64,000 bases of DNA from Paenibacillus typhae (GTDB taxonomy: Bacteria > Bacillota > Bacilli > Paenibacillales > Paenibacillaceae): contig NZ_FNDX01000024.1 of assembly GCF_900099765.1 (NCBI RefSeq), positions 24,240 through 88,239 of the forward strand, in the 5' to 3' direction. The notes below the pieces were generated by a model, which made no database searches, had not been told where the DNA came from, and saw only the letters and a list, made by a program, of their open reading frames with translations. The translations under genes and the position numbers were made by a program. Numbering within the stretch: the first letter of the stretch is position 1; each line of letters starts with the position of its first letter. Below, in pieces: positions 9,322 through 18,167 of this stretch.

Positions 9322-9652
9322 AACATCCTCACCATCCTAATGCCCACCATGGATTTTACCGGTGAACGGATCACCTTACTTAATTCCAACTATTACCACA
9401 TCATTTTAAAATCATACTTGCACTGATTTGCAAGCGGGGTGTAGCGGTGCCTGATTCCTGAGTTCAAGCTAATAACTTGGCTCAAAATAGTATATGTAAC
9501 ACTATGTTCACAGGTTTGGGTCCAGCAGCCTATTCTGCTGCCTACACAACATATATCGACAATTTATGGCATTTATTTAAGATAAAAAGCAAAGAGGCCA
9601 ATCTAACGGAAGTATAGTCCATAATCCGCCACACTGCTACAGTAAAATGCTG
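9322..9652. other. Intergenic region upstream of pulA with an inverted repeat
   Basis: About 330 AT-rich bases between the MFS gene and pulA, both on the minus strand. The clearest element is the inverted repeat CTTGCA-N6-TGCAAG at 9417–9434, about 100 bases before the pulA start, a plausible operator. No complete consensus promoter and no gene were found. Confidence 0.35.
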
Positions 9653-10930
9653 TTATCTGTCTGATTCAGCAGATACTGGCCCGCTCTGCTTGTGCTTGCG
9701 CTGTACTCTGGTGAACAAAACGGCGACCGGAAACAGCAATGCAGCAGCTGCCAGCAATGAAGCTCTGATAGAGAACCTGCTGCCGATATAACCGACTGCC
9801 GGTCCGCCGGCTGTCTGTCCAAGCGCGTCAGACTGGCTGATCAGAGACAATACGGTTGCCCGTGTCCTGCTCTCCAGTCTAAGGTTCAGCCAGGTCTTGT
9901 ATACCGGCTCATGAACTGCGCCTGCCACCGCAAGAAGCAGTACTGCAGCCACTGCCGCATAAAAGCCCGGTGCGAGTGCAAGCAGCAGGATAGCCCCGAT
10001 GCGAACCAGCGTCAGCACCAGTAAGGCTGCAGTAAGCACCTTCTCCTTCTGCATATCCATCCTGCGTTCAGCCATATGCACGGCAGGTATTGACAGCAGC
10101 GCAGAAGAGGCGCTGATGATTCCGAACCACACTGCCATGGGGATTATACTGTCCGGAAACCCGATTCCTTCTATTAAGTGAATTTGCCATAACCGGTCAT
10201 AGCCTTCGGAGGCGGCACCGCTGAACAGGGTTACTACTGCCAGCAGGAGCAGCACCGGAGTTTTGAACAGGACTGCAGCACCGCTGTGCCAGGTACGCGC
10301 CCATGCCTTGAGCGGAGCAGCTTCTGCTTCCCGCTCCCCCCTGACAAAGCCTGTTTCCTTCATCAGGAGGAACAGGACAAGCCCCAGCAAGAGATATATT
10401 AAACCTCCAGCGATGTAGGGCAGGTTGGGTTCTGCAAGCGATAACCCCACACTGGCTCCGGCACCGAGAAGGGAGGCGGCAAGAGAAGCCTTTTCCGCCT
10501 GCATAAAAAGGGTCCCGGCTTTTCCCTCCCCCAGCTCATCCATAATCCAGGCGGTGTCCGCGCCGCTGACAAAGGTCCAGCCGATCCCGAACAGCAGCTG
10601 CGCCACCATTACCCATGCAACGGCCGGCACGTCAGCCCCCAGGCCCGTAAACCAGACAATGCTTCCCTCCAGCAGGAAGCCGCAGCCCATGACCGTCACG
10701 CCTATGATCACCGACAGTCTGCGGCTGTATAAATCGGCTACCGCACCGGTAATTCCCTCAAAGACAAGCACCGTGATTTCCAGCACTGTTCCAATCAGCA
10801 GCAGCTCAAACGGGCGGAGCCCGAGTTCAGTCACATAATAAATGCTGTAGGTGGTAAATATAGTGCTGCTAGCAAATGCCATAGTGAATACGAGCAGCAG
10901 ATACATTTGAGAAGCCTGTAATTTTCGCAC
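9653..10930 (-). CDS. MFS transporter, probable efflux permease
   Basis: A 425-residue protein with about twelve hydrophobic helices, the size and layout of the major facilitator superfamily. The loop after helix 2 reads GAVADLYSRR, a variant of motif A (GxxxDxxGRR). A large cytoplasmic loop near residues 190–210 splits the two halves. The GTG start has an AAGGCGG box 7 bases upstream. The substrate is unknown; similarity is to drug/metabolite efflux families rather than sugar porters. It is downstream of pulA's promoter region on the same strand but separated by over 300 bases from neighbours, so it is probably transcribed alone. Confidence 0.82.
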   Translation of the reverse strand: MRKLQASQMYLLLVFTMAFASSTIFTTYSIYYVTELGLRPFELLLIGTVLEITVLVFEGITGAVADLYSRRLSVIIGVTVMGCGFLLEGSIVWFTGLGADVPAVAWVMVAQLLFGIGWTFVSGADTAWIMDELGEGKAGTLFMQAEKASLAASLLGAGASVGLSLAEPNLPYIAGGLIYLLLGLVLFLLMKETGFVRGEREAEAAPLKAWARTWHSGAAVLFKTPVLLLLAVVTLFSGAASEGYDRLWQIHLIEGIGFPDSIIPMAVWFGIISASSALLSIPAVHMAERRMDMQKEKVLTAALLVLTLVRIGAILLLALAPGFYAAVAAVLLLAVAGAVHEPVYKTWLNLRLESRTRATVLSLISQSDALGQTAGGPAVGYIGSRFSIRASLLAAAALLFPVAVLFTRVQRKHKQSGPVSAESDR

Positions 10931-11029
10931 ATGAGTTCCGCCTTTTCCTAAGGAATGTGCTTTTAGTATAAGGAGTGCTGTTCCTTGCTGCTGTTCCGGG
11001 CTTGCGGACTTTCTTCTTTATGGAACAGC

Positions 11030-11060
11030 AAAAAAACCGGCCCCCTTGTCAGGAGACCGG
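11030..11060 (-). terminator. Terminator of the ptsG/ptsH/ptsI transcripts
   Basis: On the minus strand CCGGTCTCC pairs with GGGGGCCGG (two G·U pairs) around TGACAA and is followed by seven T residues, just beyond the ptsI stop. Confidence 0.85.
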
Positions 11061-11116
11061 CATAAAGTAGTTGGAAAAGTGAACTTGCCAAAACGGAGCT
11101 TGCTTAAGCTGAAAAA

Positions 11117-12829
11117 TTACTTCACGCTGCTCTGCACAAGTGCAGCTACTTCCTCGGCCGTGCCGAGCTGCAGCGCCTTAGCAGCCATTTCCTTCATTTC
11201 TGCAGCGGACAGCTTGGAAATCTGGCTGCGTGCAGGCAGGATGGAAGTGGCGCTCATGCTGAATTCATCAAGACCCAGGCCGAGCAGAAGCGGAATCGCA
11301 GTAGAATCCCCGGCCATTTCGCCGCACATGCCGGTCCATTTGCCTTCAGCATGTGCTGCGTCGATCACGATTTTGACCAGACGCAGGATTGCCGGATTAT
11401 ACGGCTGATACAGGTAGGATACCTGCTCATTCATACGGTCGGCAGCCATTGTATATTGAATAAGGTCATTTGTTCCGATACTGAAGAAATCAACTTCCTT
11501 CGCGAACTGGTCAGCCAGCACCGCAGTAGAAGGAATCTCTACCATAATACCAAGCTGGATGTTGTCGGACACTTCCTTGCCTTCTTCACGCAGCTTCGCT
11601 TTCTCCTCAAGCAGGAGGTCACGGGCTGCACGGAATTCGCCAAGGGTAGCGATCATCGGGAACATGATCCGCAGGTCACCGTGTGCGCTTGCTCTGAGCA
11701 GGGCGCGCAGCTGTGTGCGGAAAATATCCTGACGGTCCAGACAGAGGCGGATTGCCCGGAATCCGAGGAACGGATTCATTTCCTTCGGCAGATCCAGGTA
11801 AGGCAGCTCCTTGTCGCCGCCGATATCAAGCGTGCGGACAACGACCGGCTTGCCGTTCATATTCTCAAGCACGGTGCGGTACGCATTGTACTGTACTTCC
11901 TCGGAAGGCAGCTTGTCGCGGCCCATGTAAAGGAATTCGGTACGGTACAGGCCTACACCCTCGCCGCCGTTTTCAATCACACCGGCAACATCATTAGGCG
12001 TACCAATGTTGGCAGCCAGTTCGACATGCTTGCCGTCAGCAGATACGGTCGCTTCATCGCGGAGCTTTTTCCACTCAGCGATTTGCAGGTCGTATGCTTC
12101 CTGCTTCGTCTTGTACTCAGCCACTTCAGCCTCGCTAGGGTTGATCAGCACATCGCCGCTCAATCCGTCAACGATAACCAGATCGCCTGCTTTAACCAGC
12201 GACAGCACATTTTTGGTGCCGACAACCGCCGGAATTTCCAGGGAACGGGCCATAATCGCCGAGTGCGAAGTACGTCCGCCGATATTGGTAGTGAAGCCTT
12301 TAACAAAATTACGGTTCAGCTGCGCAGTATCCGAAGGTGTCAGATCCTGTGCGATAACGATAACTTCTTCACTGATCTCAGCAGGGCTGATATAGTGAAT
12401 GCCCAGCAGGTGGTTCAGCACGCGCTTGGTTACATCGCGCATGTCGGCAGCACGTTCTTGGAGGTAAGCACTCTTCATATTTTCGAACATCGATACAAAT
12501 TGTGAAGCAACTTCATTTAGCGCATAGTCTGCATTAACCGCTTCTTCACGGATTTTGTCCATTACCGGGCTGATCAGCTCAGGATCTTCAAGAATCAGCA
12601 GGTGGGATTCAAAAATCTCAGCTTTCTTCTCGCCCAGCTCTGCAAGCGTGCGCTCCTTGATGGCCTGCAGCTCACCCTTGGATTTATCCAGGGCGGCCTG
12701 CAGCTTGGCCAGCTCGGCTTCCACATCACTTACTGAAGTCTTGGTAATGGTATAGTCCGGATGTTCCAGGATAAATGCACGGGCTACGGCAATACCTGCT
12801 GAAGCCGCGATTCCTGAAATTTTACTCAT
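11117..12829 (-). CDS. ptsI: PTS enzyme I (phosphoenolpyruvate–protein phosphotransferase)
   Basis: General PTS protein that takes phosphate from phosphoenolpyruvate and passes it to HPr, in the cytosol. The phospho-accepting His189 lies in GGRTSHSAIMARS. The HPr-binding helical region is N-terminal, and the C-terminal PEP-binding barrel carries VRTLDIGGDKELPYL, GFRAIRLCLD and the GTNDLIQY and GMCGEMAGD signatures. The length, 570 residues, equals that of Bacillus enzyme I. Its start overlaps the end of ptsH by 8 bp, so the two are translationally coupled as in other Firmicutes. Confidence 0.98.
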   Translation of the reverse strand: MSKISGIAASAGIAVARAFILEHPDYTITKTSVSDVEAELAKLQAALDKSKGELQAIKERTLAELGEKKAEIFESHLLILEDPELISPVMDKIREEAVNADYALNEVASQFVSMFENMKSAYLQERAADMRDVTKRVLNHLLGIHYISPAEISEEVIVIAQDLTPSDTAQLNRNFVKGFTTNIGGRTSHSAIMARSLEIPAVVGTKNVLSLVKAGDLVIVDGLSGDVLINPSEAEVAEYKTKQEAYDLQIAEWKKLRDEATVSADGKHVELAANIGTPNDVAGVIENGGEGVGLYRTEFLYMGRDKLPSEEVQYNAYRTVLENMNGKPVVVRTLDIGGDKELPYLDLPKEMNPFLGFRAIRLCLDRQDIFRTQLRALLRASAHGDLRIMFPMIATLGEFRAARDLLLEEKAKLREEGKEVSDNIQLGIMVEIPSTAVLADQFAKEVDFFSIGTNDLIQYTMAADRMNEQVSYLYQPYNPAILRLVKIVIDAAHAEGKWTGMCGEMAGDSTAIPLLLGLGLDEFSMSATSILPARSQISKLSAAEMKEMAAKALQLGTAEEVAALVQSSVK

Positions 12830-13097
12830 TAATTTCTCCCAGCCCTTCTTTGATCATTACATCCTGCAGTGCGCTCAGCGCTTCGGCTTCTTCGCCGCCT
12901 TCAGTGATCAGGGTCAGTGTGTCGCCTGCTTCAAGACCCAGGGACAATACGCCAAGGATCGACTTCAGGGTTACTTTTTTGCCTTTTGCTTCTGCAAATG
13001 CTTCAGTGCCTTTGAATTTAGTAGCTGTATTTACCAGTGCAGTTGCTGGACGTGCGTGAATTCCATCTTCGTCAACAATTTTGAAAGTTTTTTGCAT
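12822..13097 (-). CDS. ptsH: Phosphocarrier protein HPr
   Basis: A 91-residue phosphocarrier between enzyme I and sugar-specific EII components. The catalytic His14 is in GIHARPAT, and the regulatory HPrK/P site Ser46 is in TLKSILGV; the latter makes it a co-repressor for CcpA in Firmicutes. The ATG at 13097 is chosen because the HPr fold starts at MQKTFKI; an open frame extends 34 codons upstream but has no HPr homology. The SD is weak (TTGGA). It is followed by ptsI with an 8-bp overlap and preceded by ptsG 110 bp upstream. Confidence 0.97.
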   Translation of the reverse strand: MQKTFKIVDEDGIHARPATALVNTATKFKGTEAFAEAKGKKVTLKSILGVLSLGLEAGDTLTLITEGGEEAEALSALQDVMIKEGLGEINE

Positions 13098-13175
13098 AAT
13101 AATCCAACTCGCTTTCTGTTTATTTGGTATGGTTGTATGTTGCTTATCTATATGTGAGGGCAGCGCCTCCACTAA

Positions 13176-13204
13176 ATTATAATGGATGCGCTGCGCCATT
13201 GCAC
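13176..13204 (-). promoter_or_regulatory. Possible internal promoter for ptsHI
   Basis: In the ptsG–ptsH gap the minus strand has a perfect TATAAT with GTGCAA 17 bases upstream. The -35 match is weak, but a separate ptsHI promoter in this gap is known in Bacillus subtilis. A GC stem (GCAGCGC/GCGCTGC) overlaps it. Confidence 0.4.
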
Positions 13205-13207
13205 ATT

Positions 13208-15265
13208 TTACTGGATGGTGATGATGTCCTTGTCGCCAATGGTAACCTTGCCAGGCTTCTTCAGGGTTACTGTTGAACCTTCCGGCAGATTGGAGAAGAT
13301 GACTGGTGAAATGACGGAAGGCGCATTGGCTTTCACGTACTCCAGATCCACTTCCATAATCGGCTGTCCGGCTGCAACCAGATCGCCTTCCTCAACAAGC
13401 ACTGTAAAGCCCTGGCCCTTCAGTTTCACTGTATTAACCCCGATGTGTACAAGCACTTCCTTGCCGCCGTCCGACATAATGCCGATCGCATGCTTGCTCG
13501 GGAATACATTGAATACCTTACCGTAGACAGGTGAAGCAATTTTACCGTCAGCGGACAGGAAGGCGAAGCCGTCACCTGTCATCTTCTGCGAGAAGACCGC
13601 ATCCGGCACCTGGGTGATATCCATCAGCTCGCCGTTAACCGGCGATACGATATCCTCAGGGACGATCGCGTTCCCCTCTTCTCCGGCCTGCTGTTCAAGC
13701 TCAGGCTGCGGAGCAACCGGTGCCGCGGCAGGGGTTCTGCCGTTCATCACATCCTGAATCTGGGATTTGATGGTATCGGAGCGTGTTCCGAAGATCGCCT
13801 GGACGTTATTTCCGACTTCAAGCACACCGGAAGCCCCCAGCTTCTTCAGGCGGTTTTTGTCCACGCCTGCCTTATCTTTAACCTCAACCCGCAGACGCGT
13901 AATACATGCATCCAGGTGAGCAATGTTCTCTTTACCGCCCAGTGCCGCCAGAATGTTGCGCGGCAGATCGTCTCCGCTTGTTGAAACAGCTTCTCCGCTT
14001 ATTTCTTCTGTCTCGTCGGAAGGCTCTTCACGGCCCGGGGTTCTAAGATTGAACTTACGGATGACGAAACGGAATCCGAAGTAGTAGATTACCGCAATTA
14101 CCAGACCTACAGGTATTACCAGCCACCAGGCAGTACGGTTCGGTATAATCCCAAACAGGACATAGTCGATGAACCCGCCGGAGAAGGTCATCCCGATTTT
14201 GACATTCAGGATGTGCATGGTCATAAAGGAAAGGCCTGCGAATACCGCATGTACCGCAAACAGCAGTGGTGCTACGAACAGGAACGAGAATTCAAGCGGC
14301 TCGGTAATCCCTGTCAGGAAGGACGTGAGCGCTGCGGATACCATCAAGCTTCCGACAATCTTTCTGTTCTCAGGTCTTGATTCATGATAAATCGCCAGCG
14401 CTGCAGCCGGCAGTCCGAACATCATAAACGGATATTTACCAGTAGTGAAGGTACCTGCTGTGAATTCCACACCGTCACGCAGCTGCTGCATGAAGATCCG
14501 CTGGTCTCCGCGGACCAGATCACCCGCTTTATCAATATAGCTGCCAAATTCATACCAGAACGGCGAGTAGAAGATGTGATGCAGACCGAACGGAATCAGG
14601 GAACGCTCGATCACCCCGAAGATGAAGGCTGACAGCGTCAGATTCGTATTGATCATGCTCTGTGATACGTAATTCAGGCCGTGCTGGATCGGCGGCCAGA
14701 TGATCGTCAGTACAAGACCGAGGATCAGCGAGGTTACAGCCGTCATGATCGGCACAAACCGCTTACCTGCAAAAAAGCCCAGATAAGATGGCAGCTCTAT
14801 ACGGAAGAACCGCTTATACATGGACGCCGCGAGTATTCCGACGAGTATCCCGCCGAACACACCAGTCTGCAGTGTTGGAATCCCCAAAACACTGGCATAC
14901 GCAAAGTCCTGCTTGCTCAGCACCCACTCATTGATCCCGAGCACGGTTCCCATAGTCACATTCATGACGAGGAAACCGATAATAGCTGCAAGCCCGGCTA
15001 CCCCTTCGCCGCCGGCCAGCCCGATGGCTACCCCTACAGCGAACAGAAGCGACAGGTTACTGAAGACAATCTGTCCAGAGTTCATTAATACATTGGCGAT
15101 GGCTTGAACAACATCGTTCTCCAAAGCCGGAACGTATTGAAGGAAATCAGGATTAACAAGCATGTTGCCGATCCCGAGCAGCAGACCTGCCGCAGGCAGG
15201 ATCGCTACAGGAAGCATAAGCGCTTTACCGACCCTCTGTAAAACGCCAAACAACTTCTTGAACAT
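13208..15265 (-). CDS. ptsG: Glucose-specific PTS transporter, EIICBA
   Basis: Membrane permease that imports and phosphorylates glucose. Order: EIIC with about ten membrane segments (residues 10–400), EIIB (about 435–510) with the phosphocysteine in LDACITRLRV (near residue 452), an Ala/Pro/Gln-rich linker, then EIIA (about 545–685) with two active-site histidines, in KHAIGIMSD and in VLVHIGVNTV; the second is the phosphorylated one. The fused CBA order and 685-residue length match Bacillus PtsG. The SD AAGGAAGTG precedes the ATG. The long leader with RAT antiterminator and the adjacent glcT make glucose the likely inducer. Confidence 0.96.
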   Translation of the reverse strand: MFKKLFGVLQRVGKALMLPVAILPAAGLLLGIGNMLVNPDFLQYVPALENDVVQAIANVLMNSGQIVFSNLSLLFAVGVAIGLAGGEGVAGLAAIIGFLVMNVTMGTVLGINEWVLSKQDFAYASVLGIPTLQTGVFGGILVGILAASMYKRFFRIELPSYLGFFAGKRFVPIMTAVTSLILGLVLTIIWPPIQHGLNYVSQSMINTNLTLSAFIFGVIERSLIPFGLHHIFYSPFWYEFGSYIDKAGDLVRGDQRIFMQQLRDGVEFTAGTFTTGKYPFMMFGLPAAALAIYHESRPENRKIVGSLMVSAALTSFLTGITEPLEFSFLFVAPLLFAVHAVFAGLSFMTMHILNVKIGMTFSGGFIDYVLFGIIPNRTAWWLVIPVGLVIAVIYYFGFRFVIRKFNLRTPGREEPSDETEEISGEAVSTSGDDLPRNILAALGGKENIAHLDACITRLRVEVKDKAGVDKNRLKKLGASGVLEVGNNVQAIFGTRSDTIKSQIQDVMNGRTPAAAPVAPQPELEQQAGEEGNAIVPEDIVSPVNGELMDITQVPDAVFSQKMTGDGFAFLSADGKIASPVYGKVFNVFPSKHAIGIMSDGGKEVLVHIGVNTVKLKGQGFTVLVEEGDLVAAGQPIMEVDLEYVKANAPSVISPVIFSNLPEGSTVTLKKPGKVTIGDKDIITIQ

Positions 15266-15306
15266 AGGTTCACTTCCTTAATATAATTTTCTCACCAGAC
15301 AAAATG

Positions 15307-15413
15307 CCAAAAAAGGCACGAGCAATACAGCATATAGGTTGTCATCTAACGCTAAAGTTAGATTACCCCGAGTTAGGGGATTACAACCAAAAATACTGTA
15401 AATCACTCATGCC
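15307..15413 (-). terminator. Leader terminator of ptsG, mutually exclusive with the RAT
   Basis: On the minus strand the 3' half of the RAT (GGCATGAGTGATTTACAGTAT) can pair with ATGCTGTATTGCTCGTGCC about 80 bases later, with G·U pairs and small gaps, and TTTTTT follows. A second stem GGTTGT/ACAACC and two small hairpins lie inside. Read-through needs GlcT to stabilise the RAT instead. Confidence 0.85.
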
Positions 15414-15433
15414 TGATCGTATCAGTTACACGT
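15403..15433 (-). promoter_or_regulatory. RAT antiterminator RNA for GlcT
   Basis: The minus-strand segment beginning GTGTAACTGATACGATCAG and ending GCATGAGTGA closely resembles, from memory, the Bacillus subtilis ptsG RAT. It sits about 150 bases before the ptsG start and its 3' half overlaps the terminator stem, the standard arrangement for BglG/GlcT-type antitermination. Confidence 0.85.
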
Positions 15434-15465
15434 TGGTATTCTGTTGGTCTTTCTTAACAGGGATT

Positions 15466-15494
15466 AGTTTAGCACCGATAATAAAAGAAAGCAA
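15466..15494 (-). promoter_or_regulatory. Candidate SigA promoter of ptsG
   Basis: Minus-strand TTGCTT, a 17-base spacer and TAAACT place a transcription start roughly 25–30 bases before the RAT, as expected for an antitermination leader. Confidence 0.55.
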
Positions 15495-15545
15495 GCGCAA
15501 TTTTTATGCATCCACTTATAAATTGCAAAAGCTTCAAGGCCAAGG

Positions 15546-16415
15546 TTACCGTTGCTGCTCCATATCCGCCTCATCCTCTTTTTTCTGGGCAAGACGCTGC
15601 AGATGGATCGTTAAATAGCTGACCTCCGCCGGATAGACAGGAATGCGGACCCGCTGCTCGATAATCTTGGTCAGCTTCCAGGACAGCGAATACATCTCCG
15701 GATATTCCCGTTTCATCAGATTATCCAGAGAAGATGTCTCCCGAACCGTTTCCCCGCGGCGCAGCCGTTCCAGTACGAAGCGCAGATGGGTAACCAGACG
15801 CGAATAATCCAGCGAATCCCGCGGAATCCGGTAATCCAGATTATCCTCCACAATCGCCACCAGATCTCCGATCAGCAGAGAATGCTCCCGCACCTCGGAA
15901 ATATGCCTGTTGCTGAGCGCACTCACGATATGCAGCGCCACGAAACCGATCTCATCCGGAGGAAGCGTGACGGCCATCGTCTCATTAATCCGTTTAACCG
16001 CATATTCGGCCAGCCTGTATTCTTCCGGATAGATCTCTTTTGTCTCATACAGAAAAGGGTTATGAATGGCGATATTCTGTTCATTGCGCCGGATGGCAAA
16101 GGAAATATGGTCGGTCAGGGCAATATGAATATGCTCGTTCAGGGGCTGGTTGCTGCTCTGCATAATATGCAGAACAATCTCCTGTACAACCTCTATCAGT
16201 TTCTCGTCCACCTGGGGGACCAACTGCTTATATTGTTCCTGCTCCTCCTGATTGCGGAGAATAAACATCTTCTCTACAGAGGACAGAGTGATCTGGTCAC
16301 GGCTTTTGCGGTTATACCCGATCCCTTTGCCGATTACAACTACCTCGGCATACTGGGGGTGCTGGGCAATAATAACATTGTTATTGAGTACCTTGGCTAC
16401 AGTAATGCTGCCCAA
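15546..16415 (-). CDS. glcT: PTS-controlled transcriptional antiterminator GlcT
   Basis: RNA-binding antiterminator that, when glucose is being transported, binds the RAT in the ptsG leader and prevents termination. It has an N-terminal CAT RNA-binding domain (about 1–58, ITVAKVLNNNVIIA and VVIGKGIGYNRK) followed by two PTS-regulation domains, PRD1 and PRD2, each with conserved histidines (e.g. HIHIALTDH, VALHIVSAL, LTIHLQRL). I chose the TTG at 16415 because GAGGTG stands 6 bases upstream and the product then begins like Bacillus GlcT; an ATG at 16472 in the same frame has no good SD. It sits directly upstream of ptsG but has its own transcript. Confidence 0.92.
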   Translation of the reverse strand: MGSITVAKVLNNNVIIAQHPQYAEVVVIGKGIGYNRKSRDQITLSSVEKMFILRNQEEQEQYKQLVPQVDEKLIEVVQEIVLHIMQSSNQPLNEHIHIALTDHISFAIRRNEQNIAIHNPFLYETKEIYPEEYRLAEYAVKRINETMAVTLPPDEIGFVALHIVSALSNRHISEVREHSLLIGDLVAIVEDNLDYRIPRDSLDYSRLVTHLRFVLERLRRGETVRETSSLDNLMKREYPEMYSLSWKLTKIIEQRVRIPVYPAEVSYLTIHLQRLAQKKEDEADMEQQR

Positions 16416-16550
16416 TTCCGACACCTCTTTTAATTCTGAATACCTGTTGCTTACAAAGCAGCCGTCTGTCATAGCAGCATGCGTAAATTATACTTGAGGT
16501 ACCATCATAACATCAACATGAGGTTAATAGAAGCGTCCCGGAAGCGGCAT

Positions 16551-18167
16551 TTATTTGACCCGGAAGGTTTTGTATGAATATTTGTAGACCAGGAGAAGCG
16601 CAGTGAGCATATAAACAGCTGCAGCCAGAAGCACCAGTATCGCAAATTGCCCGGGGGCGCCCTTAAACTGCATACTGATTACTGCCACCCCCATAATGAT
16701 GCTGTTGACTATGCTGAAAAAAGGATTTTTCACATTTAATTCGGTACTGTAGGGCTGAAAGATATAATACATAAACAAATGGTGGACGGAGAAAAAAAGA
16801 GAGAGGCCCAGCACAGTCGCGCTGTAAATGAGCGAATCCGCCGCACTCCAGCTTTCAGCGGACAGGAAAATCAGCAGATTCACTGCTACGCAGATCGCCG
16901 CAGCCGGAATCAGATTAAGACCGCTGATCCGGAGCAGCCGGACGCGGAAATTACTCAGAATAGCGGAGCGGTCACGGTAAAAACCGTAGCGCAGCAGACT
17001 AAGGTCACAATTGAAGAACATCGCTTTGCAGACCAGCTCTCCGATGGACGTAAAATTCATCACGATGACAAATACAGGCAAAGCCCTGACCAGATAACTG
17101 ACCAGCCGGGAAGACAGCTCGGGAGCGGCCAGCTGCAGCAGCAGTCCTGCGGCAAAAAGCACGCCAATGATCATTAGCCGGCGCTGAATCGGCTGCACCA
17201 GAAACCGCCTGTGCCGGGAAAAGAAAATCGCATTCAAGTAAGCATAACCGCTCTTTCCGGCGAACTGCTCCGGGCGCAGCTGCTCAGCCGGGAAATCCTT
17301 TTCCTTGGTTTCAACCTGCTTCAGATTAGCCTCTTTCATCATCCGTCCCATATCCAGCAGCGGGTCATCTATTTTGGTTACGGCATCTACCGCACTCCGG
17401 TACCTAGGGTATTTGACTAAATAAACGGCTCCGATCACTCCGGCAATCAGCGCTGCCAGAACCGCAGGCAGACTCAACAGCACCTCATCCATATTTTGCA
17501 GGACACCGCCCGTGTAGAGCGGCAGGAAAGCAAGCAGATACCCAACTCCGACTATTGACCAGACCAGCATGTTCTGTTTGATTACCACAATCTCCTTGCG
17601 GTCAAATATTCGCAGATGCACCGCTTCAGCGGCTGTACGCCAAAGCGTCAGCAGCAGTGCCAGCACAAGTCCGTGCCAGAGCGGAGCACCGTAGATACCT
17701 GCAAATACCATCATCGCCGGTACAAAATAAATAAAAAAGCTCACTACCCTGAGTCCCATCACGGCATGCATGTACTTATCGGCAGGCATGCGCATCAGCT
17801 TGACACAGATATATTTGTCCCGCTTTGGCTCCAGAATCACTGCGTTTGACACCGCGCTGACCCCAAAACTCAGCAGAAGCAGGATGTGCAGATATAAATT
17901 GTATTGCTGCGGCTGCGGCAGATCACCGCCGGCAAGTGATACCGGCAGATAGATAATCAGACCCAGATAAGCAAATTTAGTCAGAAAGCCATACAGAATC
18001 CGCAGGATAAGCGCTGCGATCGTGAAAGACTTTTTAAGCGTCCGGTTGGAATAGACGTTATCTTTCATCAGGGTGCCCAGCCAGGGAATTCTCATGAAAT
18101 AGTACATGATCCGGTTGGCGCCGGATACACCCCGGATGTCCATAATCGTATTGAGTGTGCTAAGCAT
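16551..18167 (-). CDS. ABC transporter membrane subunit, YthQ/EcsB-like
   Basis: A 538-residue polytopic protein with about ten to twelve hydrophobic helices in two groups, separated by a charged cytoplasmic stretch near residues 270–320. It overlaps the end of the adjoining ABC ATPase gene by 8 bp, which identifies it as that protein's membrane partner. The arrangement resembles the Bacillus subtilis ythP–ythQ pair, a poorly characterised ABC-2 type exporter; I do not assign the symbol because the match is from memory. Substrate unknown. Confidence 0.75.
   Translation of the reverse strand: MLSTLNTIMDIRGVSGANRIMYYFMRIPWLGTLMKDNVYSNRTLKKSFTIAALILRILYGFLTKFAYLGLIIYLPVSLAGGDLPQPQQYNLYLHILLLLSFGVSAVSNAVILEPKRDKYICVKLMRMPADKYMHAVMGLRVVSFFIYFVPAMMVFAGIYGAPLWHGLVLALLLTLWRTAAEAVHLRIFDRKEIVVIKQNMLVWSIVGVGYLLAFLPLYTGGVLQNMDEVLLSLPAVLAALIAGVIGAVYLVKYPRYRSAVDAVTKIDDPLLDMGRMMKEANLKQVETKEKDFPAEQLRPEQFAGKSGYAYLNAIFFSRHRRFLVQPIQRRLMIIGVLFAAGLLLQLAAPELSSRLVSYLVRALPVFVIVMNFTSIGELVCKAMFFNCDLSLLRYGFYRDRSAILSNFRVRLLRISGLNLIPAAAICVAVNLLIFLSAESWSAADSLIYSATVLGLSLFFSVHHLFMYYIFQPYSTELNVKNPFFSIVNSIIMGVAVISMQFKGAPGQFAILVLLAAAVYMLTALLLVYKYSYKTFRVK

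Noticed and set aside
12822..13199. 125-codon version of HPr
   Set aside because: The first 34 codons have no HPr homology; the true start is the ATG at 13097.
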